Under the pieces are notes generated by a model. The model was not told the origin of the DNA. It was given only the letters and a program-made list of their open reading frames with translations, and did no database searches. From contig JAFGGN010000046.1 in NCBI GenBank assembly GCA_016930535.1, forward strand, positions 62,001 to 126,000: a stretch of DNA of 64,000 nt, read 5' to 3'. The position numbers were made by a program, and so were the translations under genes. Shown piece by piece: positions 33,165 through 43,117 of the stretch. Numbering within the stretch: the stretch's first letter is position 1; every line of letters starts with the position of its first letter. The stretch comes from a bacterium (GTDB taxonomy: Bacteria; Zhuqueibacterota; QNDG01; JAFGCO01).

Positions 33165-34283
33165 TCAGGATTTCAGAAAACCGGCGATCTGGTCCACGAT
33201 ATATTGTATTTTCTCTTCTTCGAGCTCCGGATACATGGGCAGCGACAGCACTTCCTTGGCAACGGACTCCGCCACGGGCAGACTGCCCTCACCCTTGCCG
33301 TAATGCCTGAACGCGGGCTGCAGATGAAGCGGAATGGGATAATGAATGGCCGTGGCAATGCCCGCTTCCTGCAGTTTATCCTGCAGTCTGTCCCGGTTTT
33401 TCACCCGGATAGAATACTGATGAAAAACATGCGTGCAGGTTTCCGCGATGGCCGGGGGAATGACGTCGAGCGGTTTCAAGAGCTCCGTATAAAGCGCCGC
33501 CCGGTCCATGCGCGCCTCGCTCCACGCATCCAGATGCCGGAGCCGTACCTGGAGGATCGCCGCCTGAATCGTATCCAGCCTGCTGTTGATGCCGAGCAGG
33601 GAATGATGATAGCGCTTGTCCTGGCCGTGATTCGCGATCACGCGTATCTTTTTTTCAAGCTCCGGATCGGCGGTCAGTATCATGCCGCCGTCGCCGTAAG
33701 CGCCCAGGTTCTTGGACGGGAAAAAGGAAAGACAGGCCATGACACCGAAACTGCACACTTTTCTGCCCTTGTACGTGGCCCCGACCGCCTGGGCCGCATC
33801 CTCGATCACGGGCAGCTTGTGCTTTTTCGCCACGGCCAGTATCGCGTCCATGTCGGCCGGCTGACCGTACAGGTGTACAGGTATGATGGCCTTTGTTTTT
33901 TTGGTGACGGCTTTTTCGATTTGTGATGGATCGATATTATAGGTCACGGGATCGATATCCACAAACACGGGTTTGGCGCCCAGGATGCCGATCACCTCGG
34001 CCGTGGCCACGAATGTGAACGGCGTGGTGATGACCTCATCGTCCGGTCCCACGCCGAGCGCCATCAGCGCCAGCTGCAGGGCATCCGTACCGGAATTGCA
34101 GGCAATCGCATGCTTTGCCTCGCAATAGGCTGCCAGCTCCTCCTCGAGCGCCCTGACCTGCGGCCCCAGAATAAACCGGCCGCTTTCCAGCACCTCGTTG
34201 ATTGCCTTCTGAATTTCCTTTTTAATGCCATGGTACTGCCCCACCAGATCCGCCATGGGGATAGAATCGAATTTTTTACTCAT
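33165..34283 (-). CDS. DegT/DnrJ/EryC1/StrS aminotransferase, WbpE-like
   Basis: A 372-residue PLP-dependent sugar aminotransferase. GTDALQLALMALGVGPGDEV-type N-terminal segment (NSGTDALQLALMALGVGPDD here), EDAAQAVGA near 161-169, and the PLP Lys 191 in FFPSKNLGAYGDGG. The full-length pattern follows WbpE, which aminates a UDP-3-keto-hexuronic acid in UDP-diNAc-mannuronic acid synthesis. A WbpA-like dehydrogenase lies in the same operon (47693-49003); the other two enzymes of that route (WbpB, WbpD) are not in the window. It is the last gene of the polysaccharide operon. Confidence 0.92.
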   Translation of the reverse strand: MSKKFDSIPMADLVGQYHGIKKEIQKAINEVLESGRFILGPQVRALEEELAAYCEAKHAIACNSGTDALQLALMALGVGPDDEVITTPFTFVATAEVIGILGAKPVFVDIDPVTYNIDPSQIEKAVTKKTKAIIPVHLYGQPADMDAILAVAKKHKLPVIEDAAQAVGATYKGRKVCSFGVMACLSFFPSKNLGAYGDGGMILTADPELEKKIRVIANHGQDKRYHHSLLGINSRLDTIQAAILQVRLRHLDAWSEARMDRAALYTELLKPLDVIPPAIAETCTHVFHQYSIRVKNRDRLQDKLQEAGIATAIHYPIPLHLQPAFRHYGKGEGSLPVAESVAKEVLSLPMYPELEEEKIQYIVDQIAGFLKS

Positions 34284-34307
34284 ACCTGGACCTCTCTCGT
34301 CTTTCTT

Positions 34308-35720
34308 TTATTTCCCTTTTCCCTTCAGCATCACAATGACCGTGTGGATCATGATTTTCAGATCCATGCGTAAAGACATATTTTCGATATAAAAAAGGTC
34401 AAATTCAAGCTTTTTCTTCACATCGTCGATGGTTTGATCGTAATCGCCCTTCACCTGGGCCCATCCGGTGAGGCCCGGGCTGATGCGGAGCCGCCGCGAA
34501 TACAGGGGGATTTCCCTGCGCAGAATCTCCACGAAATGGGGACGTTCCGGTCTCGGACCCACGATGGACATGTCCCCGTCCAGAATATTGATAATCTGCG
34601 GGATTTCGTCGATGCGGTACTTGCGCATAATCCTGCCCGGCCCGGGAATACGCGGATCCTCGTCCGTGGCCCACACCGGGCCGCTTTGTTTTTCCGCATC
34701 CGTGATCATGGTCCGGAACTTGTAGATCTTGAACACCTTGCCGTTCTTCCCCACGCGTTCCTGCGAATAAAACACGGGGCCCGGTGATTTGATTTGCATG
34801 GCGACAATGAACGGCAGCCAGAACAGCAAGAGGACCAGCAGAACCACGAATGCGAGCAGGCTGACTACGATATCGATGCCCCGTTTCACCACATGCTCCC
34901 ACGGCTCCATGAGCTGCGGGAATATTTCGATGAGAGGAAAGCCGTACAGCTGATTGGTCTGCACCTGTCCGAGAATCATGCTGTAGTGATCGGGCACGAT
35001 CTTGAGTCCCACGGGCATGCCCTCACACTGGGCCATCACTTCCTCGAGGCGCTTTATGGACCGGCCGGGCAGGGCGATCAACACTTCCTGAATATGCATT
35101 CGCCGGATGAATTCGCTCAGGCGCCTGATCGGGCCCCTGACAGGAATCTGTTTGTATGATTCCCGTTTTTCATACGCGTCGTCGTGATGGATAAATCCGA
35201 CCACATCATATCCCAGCGCCGGCGCCTTCTCGACCATGTCGAACAGCTCTTTCGCCTTCTGTCCCCAGCCCACAATGAATGCTTTCCGCCGGCCGATTCC
35301 CCGTTCGAGCAGCTTGCGGTGCAGGGTGCGCAGCCCCACACGGCCTGCACTGACCAGGATCATCATGAACAGCCAGTACATCAGAATCATGATCCGGCTG
35401 GACTGCAGCGGATGCGCGATGTCCTTTTGCGCATCGGAGGTAACGAGAAAAATCAAAAATATGCCGATGGATACAACCTTGAGCACGGATAAAAATTCAT
35501 CCACCCTGGACCGTGTGTACCAGATATGATACAGGCCGTAGAACAGAAAAAGAAAAAGCCAGAAAACATACAAAATCAATGACTGTGTGAGGAGCATGGA
35601 CGGGGACTTGGCCGCAAAAAATCCCATGGTCCACCGCCACTTGGCCCACAGGATGAAGGCCGCGTGGATGAGGAGGAAATCCAGCAGGATCAGGAGGAAT
35701 CTTTCAAGTGTTTTGGACAT
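34308..35720 (-). CDS. Polyprenyl-phosphate hexose-1-phosphate transferase (WbaP/WcaJ type)
   Basis: A 470-residue inner-membrane enzyme that loads the first sugar phosphate on undecaprenyl phosphate. Four to five N-terminal helices, a Rossmann-like middle domain (about 140-260; FIVGWGQKAKELFDMV) and, after a further helix near 280-310, the catalytic bacterial-sugar-transferase domain (KVFKIYKFRTM, DEIPQIINILDGDMSIVGPRPE, ISPGLTGWAQVKGDYDQ). The substrate sugar cannot be told. It lies 12 nt after a GT2 gene and 24 nt before the aminotransferase in the polysaccharide operon. Confidence 0.94.
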   Translation of the reverse strand: MSKTLERFLLILLDFLLIHAAFILWAKWRWTMGFFAAKSPSMLLTQSLILYVFWLFLFLFYGLYHIWYTRSRVDEFLSVLKVVSIGIFLIFLVTSDAQKDIAHPLQSSRIMILMYWLFMMILVSAGRVGLRTLHRKLLERGIGRRKAFIVGWGQKAKELFDMVEKAPALGYDVVGFIHHDDAYEKRESYKQIPVRGPIRRLSEFIRRMHIQEVLIALPGRSIKRLEEVMAQCEGMPVGLKIVPDHYSMILGQVQTNQLYGFPLIEIFPQLMEPWEHVVKRGIDIVVSLLAFVVLLVLLLFWLPFIVAMQIKSPGPVFYSQERVGKNGKVFKIYKFRTMITDAEKQSGPVWATDEDPRIPGPGRIMRKYRIDEIPQIINILDGDMSIVGPRPERPHFVEILRREIPLYSRRLRISPGLTGWAQVKGDYDQTIDDVKKKLEFDLFYIENMSLRMDLKIMIHTVIVMLKGKGK

Positions 35721-35732
35721 GATTAATAATTT

Positions 35733-36884
35733 TTATGTTTTTCTCACCGGCTCCCAGAAAACCGCCGGCTGTCCTTTCACAAAATCGATGAAACCTAATA
35801 AAGCGGCAAAATTTATCACGCAAAAATAATAAGGAGCATAAAATAAAATAGGCAGCCTTATTTTGTTTTTATAATAAATTCCCAGTATGGATAAGACATA
35901 GAAGATCACTTGTCCGATAAAAATGGCTGAATAGACAGATGCCCACTTCGCTATAAACACATTGATAATGAAAAGACAAATCATAAAAAAAGGGCTGAGC
36001 CATCTCAGTAATTTATGCGATATCAATTGAAACGAAAGTCGCGGATGTTTTATTGGATTTAATAGCCAGCCGTATTTCGATAATCCATGTAAACTCCGGG
36101 ATACAATTCTTCTCTTTCTTAAAAATTCTTCGTGAAATTCATCACATGCATTCTCATAAGATTTGGCTTCAGGTTCGTAAACAACTTTTTTGCCAATCCC
36201 TGCAATGACCAATGGTTCAATAAAATCACTGATAATATCCCTGTCAAGGGGCTGATAATCCCGTTTCCGGATGGAGTAGATGGATCCGTTTGCTCCCAAA
36301 ATAGTGCCAGCCCGGTCTTCCTGTTTTTTAATCCATTTTTCATACTTCCAATAGAAATTTTCTTCCACACCAACCACACTGTTTTTGGGATTATTATAAC
36401 ATAATTCTCCTGAAACACAACCCACATCGTTATCTTCAAAATGTTTGACCAGATGTCGAATCGCATCCGGATCATACATCGCATTCGCATCCGAAAAAAT
36501 GACTATATCGCCATTGGCTTCCTGTACGCCCGTGTTCTGCGCAGAGGTTTTACCATGGCGTTCAGGCAAAGCAATCAGGCGTATATTGGATGCCGTAAAT
36601 GACTGAACAATACGCTCAGTTAAATCCGTGGATTGATCAGAAATAACGATTATTTCCAAAAGCGCTTGCGGATAATTCAACTCTAAACAATTGATCAACT
36701 TTTCTTTAATGATATCCTGCTCATTTCGCGCCGTAATGATCAACGAAACAGAGAATTCTCTGCCGGTATATTTGCCTCTCCGCTTTAACGGCAGCATGAC
36801 ACCCAACAGGATCGGATAACCGATGTAAACATAGAACAGAATAAAAACTATCAGCCAGAAGAGAATTGAAAAAGAAATATTCAT
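35733..36884 (-). CDS. Glycosyltransferase family 2, membrane-anchored
   Basis: A 383-residue GT-A glycosyltransferase. An N-terminal helix (about 5-30) is followed by the catalytic domain: SLIITARNEQDIIKEKL (about 47-63), IVISDQSTD, the metal-binding FSDANAMYDPDA near 125-135 and the acceptor region with ISDFIEPLV; three to four C-terminal helices anchor it in the inner membrane. It extends a lipid-linked sugar on the cytoplasmic side. Base composition is visibly AT-richer than that of the transferase gene downstream. Sugar unknown. Confidence 0.9.
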   Translation of the reverse strand: MNISFSILFWLIVFILFYVYIGYPILLGVMLPLKRRGKYTGREFSVSLIITARNEQDIIKEKLINCLELNYPQALLEIIVISDQSTDLTERIVQSFTASNIRLIALPERHGKTSAQNTGVQEANGDIVIFSDANAMYDPDAIRHLVKHFEDNDVGCVSGELCYNNPKNSVVGVEENFYWKYEKWIKKQEDRAGTILGANGSIYSIRKRDYQPLDRDIISDFIEPLVIAGIGKKVVYEPEAKSYENACDEFHEEFLRKRRIVSRSLHGLSKYGWLLNPIKHPRLSFQLISHKLLRWLSPFFMICLFIINVFIAKWASVYSAIFIGQVIFYVLSILGIYYKNKIRLPILFYAPYYFCVINFAALLGFIDFVKGQPAVFWEPVRKT

Positions 36885-36961
36885 GAGTTACCGAACAACT
36901 CCGATTGATCTATAATAAATAATAATTTAATTAATAAATATGATAAATGAAAACGGAAAAA

Positions 36962-38233
36962 TCATCTGTTACCGGTATATGGGGGTTTTAAGATGCACAA
37001 GGCCCGTTTGCCCGAATGGGCCGAATCAAAACAGATCCTGGTAGAATCCCGATTCCATCTTGGATGAAAATCACAGCGAACTCCATACCTGTATTTCAAT
37101 GGAATTCTCAGTCGTGCAACAAGATCGAGCGTATTTTTTTCCGGCTGAAAAATCAACAAAGATTGACGCCTCAATCTGTCAGGATACGTATCCGTTAAAA
37201 TCGTTTTGCTATCATGTGAATACTGCGGATGTCCATCCGCATCAAACACGGTCGATCCGACTACACTGTATTCATTTGTTTGGTCCTGAAAAAGATAATA
37301 TCGATCTCCATCTGATTCCGTGCTCGCATAGGCAAGCACGGAATCCCGATTTTTCCAACAGGCATGCGACACCATGCCGGAGGTCGGGAAAATATGAATC
37401 CGTTTTCCGTCAATCATACAGGAAATCATTCGTGTTTTCAGCAAACCATTGGATCTGCGCCAGCGATGATAAAAAATAAACCGGTCATTTCCGGGAGAAA
37501 ATAGACAATGTGATAAAAAATGATACGCGCCATCCATTGAATCTTCATGATAATTCAGATAAAGATCTTTGATCCTGATAATCTGATCCCATGCACCTGT
37601 TTTAAGATCTATAAGAATCAAGCCATCGTTCTCAGGAACTGCTTGATTCTCTTCATTCTGAGAGCCATTCGCATAGGCATATTCAAATGCGCCTTTTTTT
37701 TGACGCTCAAACGTAAAACTCAGCGCCTTGCGGCCGTCAGAACTGACTGCGGCTATCGGTTGTTCAAGTGTTTTTACCGGACCACCCTCAATATCAATGA
37801 TCCTGGCAATATTTTTGTGGCCGTTATAATCATTGAAAACAATATGATTCGAATTTCCAACCCACTGCAACATCGCTCCCATCTGCCAATTCCAGGCCCG
37901 TGATTTGCCCAAACAGATGTAATTTTGAAGTGTCTCATCAGAAAAATACCCGATGTCCACAGTATCATCGGGACCGGGCATTATCAGGGGAAGATCATTA
38001 TAACGATGTGCCAGAACATACATGTTATTTGCAGACCAGGGGCATTTATCATGAAAGCCGAAGAAAAACCCTTCTCGTATAATCAACTCCTCCGGAACAA
38101 TACTTTCTGAAGGGATTAAATAACATGCTCTTTGATATAAATCGACAATAAAATTTTTAAGTGCCGGATTCTCTTTCAACACATTATAAATACTTCGCTC
38201 TAATCTGTTCACAGTATTTCCGCGCTTATGCAT
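36962..38233 (-). CDS. Signal-less beta-propeller protein of the polysaccharide locus
   Basis: A 423-residue protein without signal peptide, lipobox or membrane helix. Repeated strand blocks read as blades of a TolB/WD40-like propeller: GFFFGFHDKCPWSANNMYVLAHR, AAVSSDGRKALSFTFER, CLFSPGNDRFIFYHRWR, PQYSHDSKTILTDTYPD and DFHPRWNRDSTRICFDSAHSG. The paired W-S-x-N/D-x-x-M and H-P-R-W-N-x-D-S elements recur in otherwise unnamed proteins of surface-glycan loci. It lies 5 nt upstream of a glycosyltransferase pair's partner gene, all tightly packed, so it is part of the operon. No enzyme can be assigned; it may scaffold the cytoplasmic glycosyltransferases or modify sugars. ATG at 38233 has no clear ribosome-binding site; GTG at 38209 is an alternative. 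Confidence 0.7.
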   Translation of the reverse strand: MHKRGNTVNRLERSIYNVLKENPALKNFIVDLYQRACYLIPSESIVPEELIIREGFFFGFHDKCPWSANNMYVLAHRYNDLPLIMPGPDDTVDIGYFSDETLQNYICLGKSRAWNWQMGAMLQWVGNSNHIVFNDYNGHKNIARIIDIEGGPVKTLEQPIAAVSSDGRKALSFTFERQKKGAFEYAYANGSQNEENQAVPENDGLILIDLKTGAWDQIIRIKDLYLNYHEDSMDGAYHFLSHCLFSPGNDRFIFYHRWRRSNGLLKTRMISCMIDGKRIHIFPTSGMVSHACWKNRDSVLAYASTESDGDRYYLFQDQTNEYSVVGSTVFDADGHPQYSHDSKTILTDTYPDRLRRQSLLIFQPEKNTLDLVARLRIPLKYRYGVRCDFHPRWNRDSTRICFDSAHSGKRALCILKPPYTGNR

Positions 38234-38238
38234 TCAAT

Positions 38239-39222
38239 TTAAAGATCACGTACGATTTCTTCAACGGATGCATTCAAATTTTCCAGCACCCCAGTAAATT
38301 CCTTGTCACGTTTTTGCTTTAAATTAGTCATGTTTTTGATTAACCTGTCTCTGTCCGCCATGGCCTTTTTTACATTTTCAGCCATTTCTTCCGGATCATG
38401 AGACGTATAAACAGCTGCATCTCTGAAGTAATCACGCAGTGCGGTCGTATCCGAAACCACAACAGGCACGAGAACGGACATTGCTTCATATGCTGCACAT
38501 TGCAGACAATCCCTTTCTGTAGTTAAAGCCATAATGCAGTCTGCATTACATATCAGTTTGTAATAATCCGGATCGGAAAGGTAATCCGTAAATATCAGAT
38601 TCGACGGCTTTTGAAAATCCTTGATAAGAAGTTTATTGATTTTTCCTGTCCAGTACACTTGTATCCCGTCAAGTTTCTCAGACATAAGATAGATTTCATG
38701 AACAGGCTCGTCCACGGCAAACGATGATACATAAACCATATACTTTTTTCTGTCCGGCATTCCTGAACATCTTATAAACGGTATTTTATCGGGTATCACA
38801 AAATACCGGTTATGCAGTTTAGTAATATCATTAATCAGGTTAGAATTTGATATTATAGTAAATTCCACTTCCTGAAACGACTTATTTTTAAACCACATAA
38901 AAAACCGGGTATATTTTCTTGGACCTCTCTGCCTTAAAGCCTTTGTATGACAATCAGCGATGATGACGACCCGTTTCCCCGCTATTCTTTTATATAGAAC
39001 GCAGATTAACAATAACATAAATGACAGCTGTAAATAGATGATACGCGGACGGATCTTAATCAATATATATACCGTCCATAACGAGCTCAAACCATGTCTC
39101 AGAAATGCATTCCCTGTAACCAGGTATTCATATATCGGGATATCAAGCATCCTTGAAAAGGTTCGTGATCGTACATGTTTATGCCATGATATCCAGATGC
39201 TTCTTTGTTTTTTAATCATCAT
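38239..39222 (-). CDS. Glycosyltransferase, GT4-like
   Basis: A 327-residue GT-B type transferase. The N-terminal part (WHKHVRSRTFSRMLDIPIYEY, IIYLQLSFMLLLICVLYK) and the C-terminal nucleotide-sugar half (DYYKLICNADCIMALTTER ... QCAAYEAMSVLVPVVVSDTTALRDYF) fit family GT4, although the N-terminal half is short. It acts on the cytoplasmic side in repeat-unit assembly. ATGATG at 39222/39219 follows directly on the stop codon of the preceding gene. Sugar specificity is unknown. Confidence 0.8.
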   Translation of the reverse strand: MMIKKQRSIWISWHKHVRSRTFSRMLDIPIYEYLVTGNAFLRHGLSSLWTVYILIKIRPRIIYLQLSFMLLLICVLYKRIAGKRVVIIADCHTKALRQRGPRKYTRFFMWFKNKSFQEVEFTIISNSNLINDITKLHNRYFVIPDKIPFIRCSGMPDRKKYMVYVSSFAVDEPVHEIYLMSEKLDGIQVYWTGKINKLLIKDFQKPSNLIFTDYLSDPDYYKLICNADCIMALTTERDCLQCAAYEAMSVLVPVVVSDTTALRDYFRDAAVYTSHDPEEMAENVKKAMADRDRLIKNMTNLKQKRDKEFTGVLENLNASVEEIVRDL

Positions 39223-40386
39223 TTAAAATCGATTTAATTTTTTAATGGATATTTTTTTATAGATCCTGATCAGCTTGCCGGCTTCAATCTCCCAATTATA
39301 CTTTTCTTTCACTAATCGTTTTGCATTTGACGACATTTTCTTGTATAACGCCTTGTTGTTCAAAATTTTTTGTATAACACGCGCAATGTCTTCCGGATTG
39401 CCGGCCTCGTCCACAACAAAACCAATATGATTGTCGAGAATAACACGCCTCATTTCTGGAAAATTACTGAAAACCACGGGCAGGCCTGCCGAACAGTACT
39501 CGAACAGTTTGTTTGATAAGGCATAGTAATTGTTCAGGTTCACGTTTCTCAATAACGATATACCCAGATCTGCAGACGCCGTTATATACTTCAGTTCCTC
39601 CCACGGTACGGGCTCAATTAAAAAGAGGAAATCCCGTTTCGCATGTTCCGTCATTTTCTTTCTCAGCCGATCCCTATAATCCCCCCTTCCGATGACAACA
39701 AGTGCAACTCCTTCCAGATGATTCATCACATCCAAAAGCGTATCCACTCCCCTTGCCTCAGCCACCTGACCCTGATAAATCATAATTTTTGTTTGCCTGG
39801 AGATGGACAGTTTTTCTCTCAGGTATCCGGATTGACCAATCTCCTGATATGGCTGGCAATTCATAATGATTTCGGGGAACGGCACCCGATATCTTTGAGA
39901 AAACAGGGTAGCCCTCGTTTTCGTTGTCAGTATATTGATATCGGTGGTTTTTGTGAGTATTTTCTCAATCAAATACCAAAAATAATACGCCACACGCGTA
40001 TGCTTCTCCATATCTATATACAATTCATGAGAATCGTAAACCAGGGGACGTTTGTGAACGCCTGCAAGAATTGCGCATATGGGCAGTGTTTCCAGATCAT
40101 GTGCGTGATATACATCATAAGGAACGGACCACAAAATCCTGAGTGTCTGAAAAATATATTCGATGTATTTTATAAAAAAGAACAATGGGCCCCTGGGTAA
40201 TAAATATCTCAGCATGACACGGACATGAAATACTTTGAACGGACCGCAATTTTCATATGAAAGTGATTTTCTGCTGAGCAATGCATATAAATGAACGCGA
40301 TGACCGGCTTCAATCAATGTATTGGCTTCTTTCCGGACCCTGGCATCATGTGTAAAATCATTCATTAAAACCATACAGATTTTCAT
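39223..40386 (-). CDS. Glycosyltransferase family 4
   Basis: A 387-residue GT-B transferase. It has DARVRKEANTLIEAGHRVHLYAL at the N-terminus and a complete C-terminal half: KIMIYQGQVAEARGVDTLLDVM (about 203-225), LVVIGRGDYRD, and the ADLGISLLRNVNLNNYYALSNKLFEYCSAGLPVVFSNFPEM donor-binding segment with the ExxxG-like E of KLFEYCSAGLP. ATG 40386 gives the usual start (MKICMVLMNDF); a TTG at 40401 is possible. It lies 17 nt after the flippase gene and directly before the next transferase. Confidence 0.9.
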   Translation of the reverse strand: MKICMVLMNDFTHDARVRKEANTLIEAGHRVHLYALLSRKSLSYENCGPFKVFHVRVMLRYLLPRGPLFFFIKYIEYIFQTLRILWSVPYDVYHAHDLETLPICAILAGVHKRPLVYDSHELYIDMEKHTRVAYYFWYLIEKILTKTTDINILTTKTRATLFSQRYRVPFPEIIMNCQPYQEIGQSGYLREKLSISRQTKIMIYQGQVAEARGVDTLLDVMNHLEGVALVVIGRGDYRDRLRKKMTEHAKRDFLFLIEPVPWEELKYITASADLGISLLRNVNLNNYYALSNKLFEYCSAGLPVVFSNFPEMRRVILDNHIGFVVDEAGNPEDIARVIQKILNNKALYKKMSSNAKRLVKEKYNWEIEAGKLIRIYKKISIKKLNRF

Positions 40387-40403
40387 AGACCCCTGCTTCA
40401 ATG

Positions 40404-41828
40404 TTATCCAATAAATTGTTTAAACACTTTTTTTCTGAATCCGATATGATAACAGATCCCTACATACAAAATAAAAAGGATGAACTTGGAAAAAATACCG
40501 ATATAATAATTCAAATTCGATAGATAATTTGAAATAAACGCAAACAATAAAAAAATCACAATGATGACTGTAATCTGCGCATACTTATATGTAACAAAGT
40601 AATAATGCTGTGAAATCATATTGGCAACAACGCCCATAAAAACAAAAGAGATCAATGTGGCGAAGGCCGCACCCTGAATACCGAACCTCGGAATCAGCAA
40701 CCAGTTGAAAAATATATTGATGCCAGCGGCTGCTGTAACGATAAGCGCCTGATAATATGTTTTCTTTTTCAGATTCATCCCTATTGCGCAATAGTAATAG
40801 ATGCCATAGAAAATAAAAGACAAAGCAATATACGGGATAATCTTGATTCCTGGAATGTAAGTCTTGGTTGCCATAATCAGAAAAACTTCTTTTGAAAAAA
40901 GTGTCAATCCCAGAGTCAGAGTAAACAGCACCGCCAAAAACCGGGTAAAATTCTCAGAAAATACCCGCTTTGCATTCTCCTGCCGGGCAATACTGAACAT
41001 GGCCGACGGCCATGCTTTCTGAAAAGCGCCAACCAGTATACCGATAATCATTCCGAAACGGTACCCTATCGAATAGAATCCAACATCTTCCAGTGAATAA
41101 AAATGTTTAATGAAAAACCGGTCCGACATCGTTAGTACAAACATGGCCAATGCTGCAGGCACCAGCGGGATGCCGAATTCCAGCAATTCTTTTAATTCCG
41201 AAAGTGAAAATTTTAAAACAAGCCTGTTGAACAGAAAAATAAAATATATTACCGCAAAAATCCCGGCTGAAATACATTCCGCAGTCAATATACCCATCAG
41301 CCCCATTTTCAGTACAAGTACGAAAAAAATGTTCATCGCCAGTTGTACCAGAAAACTCGACACAATAAAAATCGAAAATGTGACAGACTCATTTTCGATC
41401 CGCAAAGCTGCCAGAGGGATCACATTGAAGCTCCGGAAAAAAATTGTGATCATCAGAATTTTAAAGCATTGAATATACAGATCGGATCCAAATATCCAGT
41501 GAGATAGAATTTTTGAATACATGAAGCACGGAATTAGAAAAACTATGGACAAAAGAACGATACAATAAAATGAGGTGCTGATAATGACTGGTTTATCCGC
41601 ATTTTCATGGTAAAGCACAGACTTGAAAATCGCCGAGCTTAAACCCATCTGGACGACAACGTACCCGATGTTTGCTACAATGACGAATATTTGCAATGCG
41701 CCGTAATCGCCAGGGGATAAAATCCTTGTGTATAGCGGAATCAATGCGAATGCCAACGCTTTATTCAGGACATCAGCAAACCCGTATATCATTGAATTCC
41801 TGAACAATAATTTCGATTGGGATGCCAT
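40404..41828 (-). CDS. Wzx-type polysaccharide flippase
   Basis: A 474-residue protein with about 14 membrane helices and the N-terminal SMIYGFADVLNKALAFALIPLYTRILSPGDYGALQ pattern of the MOP/MATE-related oligosaccharide flippases (starting LLFRNSMIYGFADVLNK). It moves the undecaprenyl-linked repeat unit to the periplasmic face. It lies 8 nt after a glycosyltransferase gene and 18 nt before the next. With the Wzy- and Wzz-like genes it defines a Wzx/Wzy-dependent pathway. Confidence 0.92.
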   Translation of the reverse strand: MASQSKLLFRNSMIYGFADVLNKALAFALIPLYTRILSPGDYGALQIFVIVANIGYVVVQMGLSSAIFKSVLYHENADKPVIISTSFYCIVLLSIVFLIPCFMYSKILSHWIFGSDLYIQCFKILMITIFFRSFNVIPLAALRIENESVTFSIFIVSSFLVQLAMNIFFVLVLKMGLMGILTAECISAGIFAVIYFIFLFNRLVLKFSLSELKELLEFGIPLVPAALAMFVLTMSDRFFIKHFYSLEDVGFYSIGYRFGMIIGILVGAFQKAWPSAMFSIARQENAKRVFSENFTRFLAVLFTLTLGLTLFSKEVFLIMATKTYIPGIKIIPYIALSFIFYGIYYYCAIGMNLKKKTYYQALIVTAAAGINIFFNWLLIPRFGIQGAAFATLISFVFMGVVANMISQHYYFVTYKYAQITVIIVIFLLFAFISNYLSNLNYYIGIFSKFILFILYVGICYHIGFRKKVFKQFIG

Positions 41829-41836
41829 AATTTCTG

Positions 41837-43114
41837 CTATTGTTTCACTTTCTCAATGATAATTTGCCTGAATAAATTCGTTATCGCCGGCCAATTATAA
41901 TCCTGCTTGACACGCAACAATCCATTGTTCCCCAATTTTTTCGACAAAGCCCTGTCGTTCAGCAGCTTCACAACAAGCCCCGCAATTTTCTCTTCATCCA
42001 ATGGTTCGACAAGATAACCCGTGATTCCGTCAACGACAGCATCTTCCATGCCACCCGATTTTGCTCCAATCACCGGCTTACCACAGGCATTCGCCTCCAA
42101 AAAAACGATACCGAAGCCTTCAATACTGTTCCCTGCCAATCTGCTTGGCATGATAAATAAATCGCAGATATTCATAAGCAGCGGGACCTGGTCATCATCG
42201 ACAGAACCCAAAAACCGGACATGCTCATCGAGTCCCAGGGCCCGGACAAGGGACAGCAGTTGATTTTTATACGGGCCTTCGCCTGCAATTAAATACAGCA
42301 CATCCGGGACTTTTTTAATGATCCTTGACAGCGATTGAATGACAACGTCATGACCCTTCCTGGGATCCAGATAACTTACCGTTAATATGGTTTTTCTGTT
42401 TCTCACCTGATAACAATCGATCAAATCTTGCCTGACAGACATTGGATAAAATATATTAATATCCACACCAGGATTGATCACGACAATTTTTTGTTTGTCT
42501 ATATCCAGTTGACTCAACAGATTTGCAGTAAAACGGCTGTTAGCGATCAGGACATCTGCATTGTTATATATTTTTTCCACAAGTTTTTTGTATCGTTTCT
42601 GTTTGGGCCATGTAAGCAGCTCATTCCCGTGAACAAATACAATATACGGGAGATTGAATATTAATTTTAAATATAAAGAAATGATGCCGGAAGGAAGCAC
42701 AATGCCGCTCACGGACAGATGACTGTGTATAACATCCTTCTCGCTCATTATCGCAATCAGGTAATTGATCAAGTAAGCAAAATGGATCGAATTAATTTGA
42801 CTCAGTGTCGAAAAAATCGTGATTAATTTTGATCTCAGGTTTTCGCCTGAATTCACATCCTCATTTTCTCTGCTTTTCCAAAGAATCCCTGCAATTTGAA
42901 AAACATGACGAAGAAGTCTAAGGAATGAAAATCCGGAATCGAGGATCCTGACAACCGAAAATCTCTGTTCACGATCAAACGAGGCAGAATTGTCTGTCTC
43001 ATCAGCGAAACAGATCACCTGGTCATCTGCCAAATGATGGCAAATGGAATACATGTATGTGTGTATTCCACCTTTTTCAGGAGGAAAATTATTTGGGATA
43101 ACTATAAATCGCAT
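41837..43114 (-). CDS. Glycosyltransferase family 4
   Basis: A 425-residue GT-B transferase. N-terminus FIVIPNNFPPEKGGIHTYMYS; middle PYIVFVHGNELLTWPK and VLIANSRFTANLLSQL; C-terminal donor half with INPGVDINIFYP, VSYLDPRKGHDVVIQSL, YLIAGEGPYKNQL and SIEGFGIVFLEANACGKPVIGAKSGG, including the E-x7-E pattern (EGFGIVFLE). It adds a sugar to the lipid-linked unit in the cytoplasm. It follows a 151-residue unknown gene by 3 nt. Confidence 0.93.
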   Translation of the reverse strand: MRFIVIPNNFPPEKGGIHTYMYSICHHLADDQVICFADETDNSASFDREQRFSVVRILDSGFSFLRLLRHVFQIAGILWKSRENEDVNSGENLRSKLITIFSTLSQINSIHFAYLINYLIAIMSEKDVIHSHLSVSGIVLPSGIISLYLKLIFNLPYIVFVHGNELLTWPKQKRYKKLVEKIYNNADVLIANSRFTANLLSQLDIDKQKIVVINPGVDINIFYPMSVRQDLIDCYQVRNRKTILTVSYLDPRKGHDVVIQSLSRIIKKVPDVLYLIAGEGPYKNQLLSLVRALGLDEHVRFLGSVDDDQVPLLMNICDLFIMPSRLAGNSIEGFGIVFLEANACGKPVIGAKSGGMEDAVVDGITGYLVEPLDEEKIAGLVVKLLNDRALSKKLGNNGLLRVKQDYNWPAITNLFRQIIIEKVKQ

Positions 43115-43117
43115 CGT

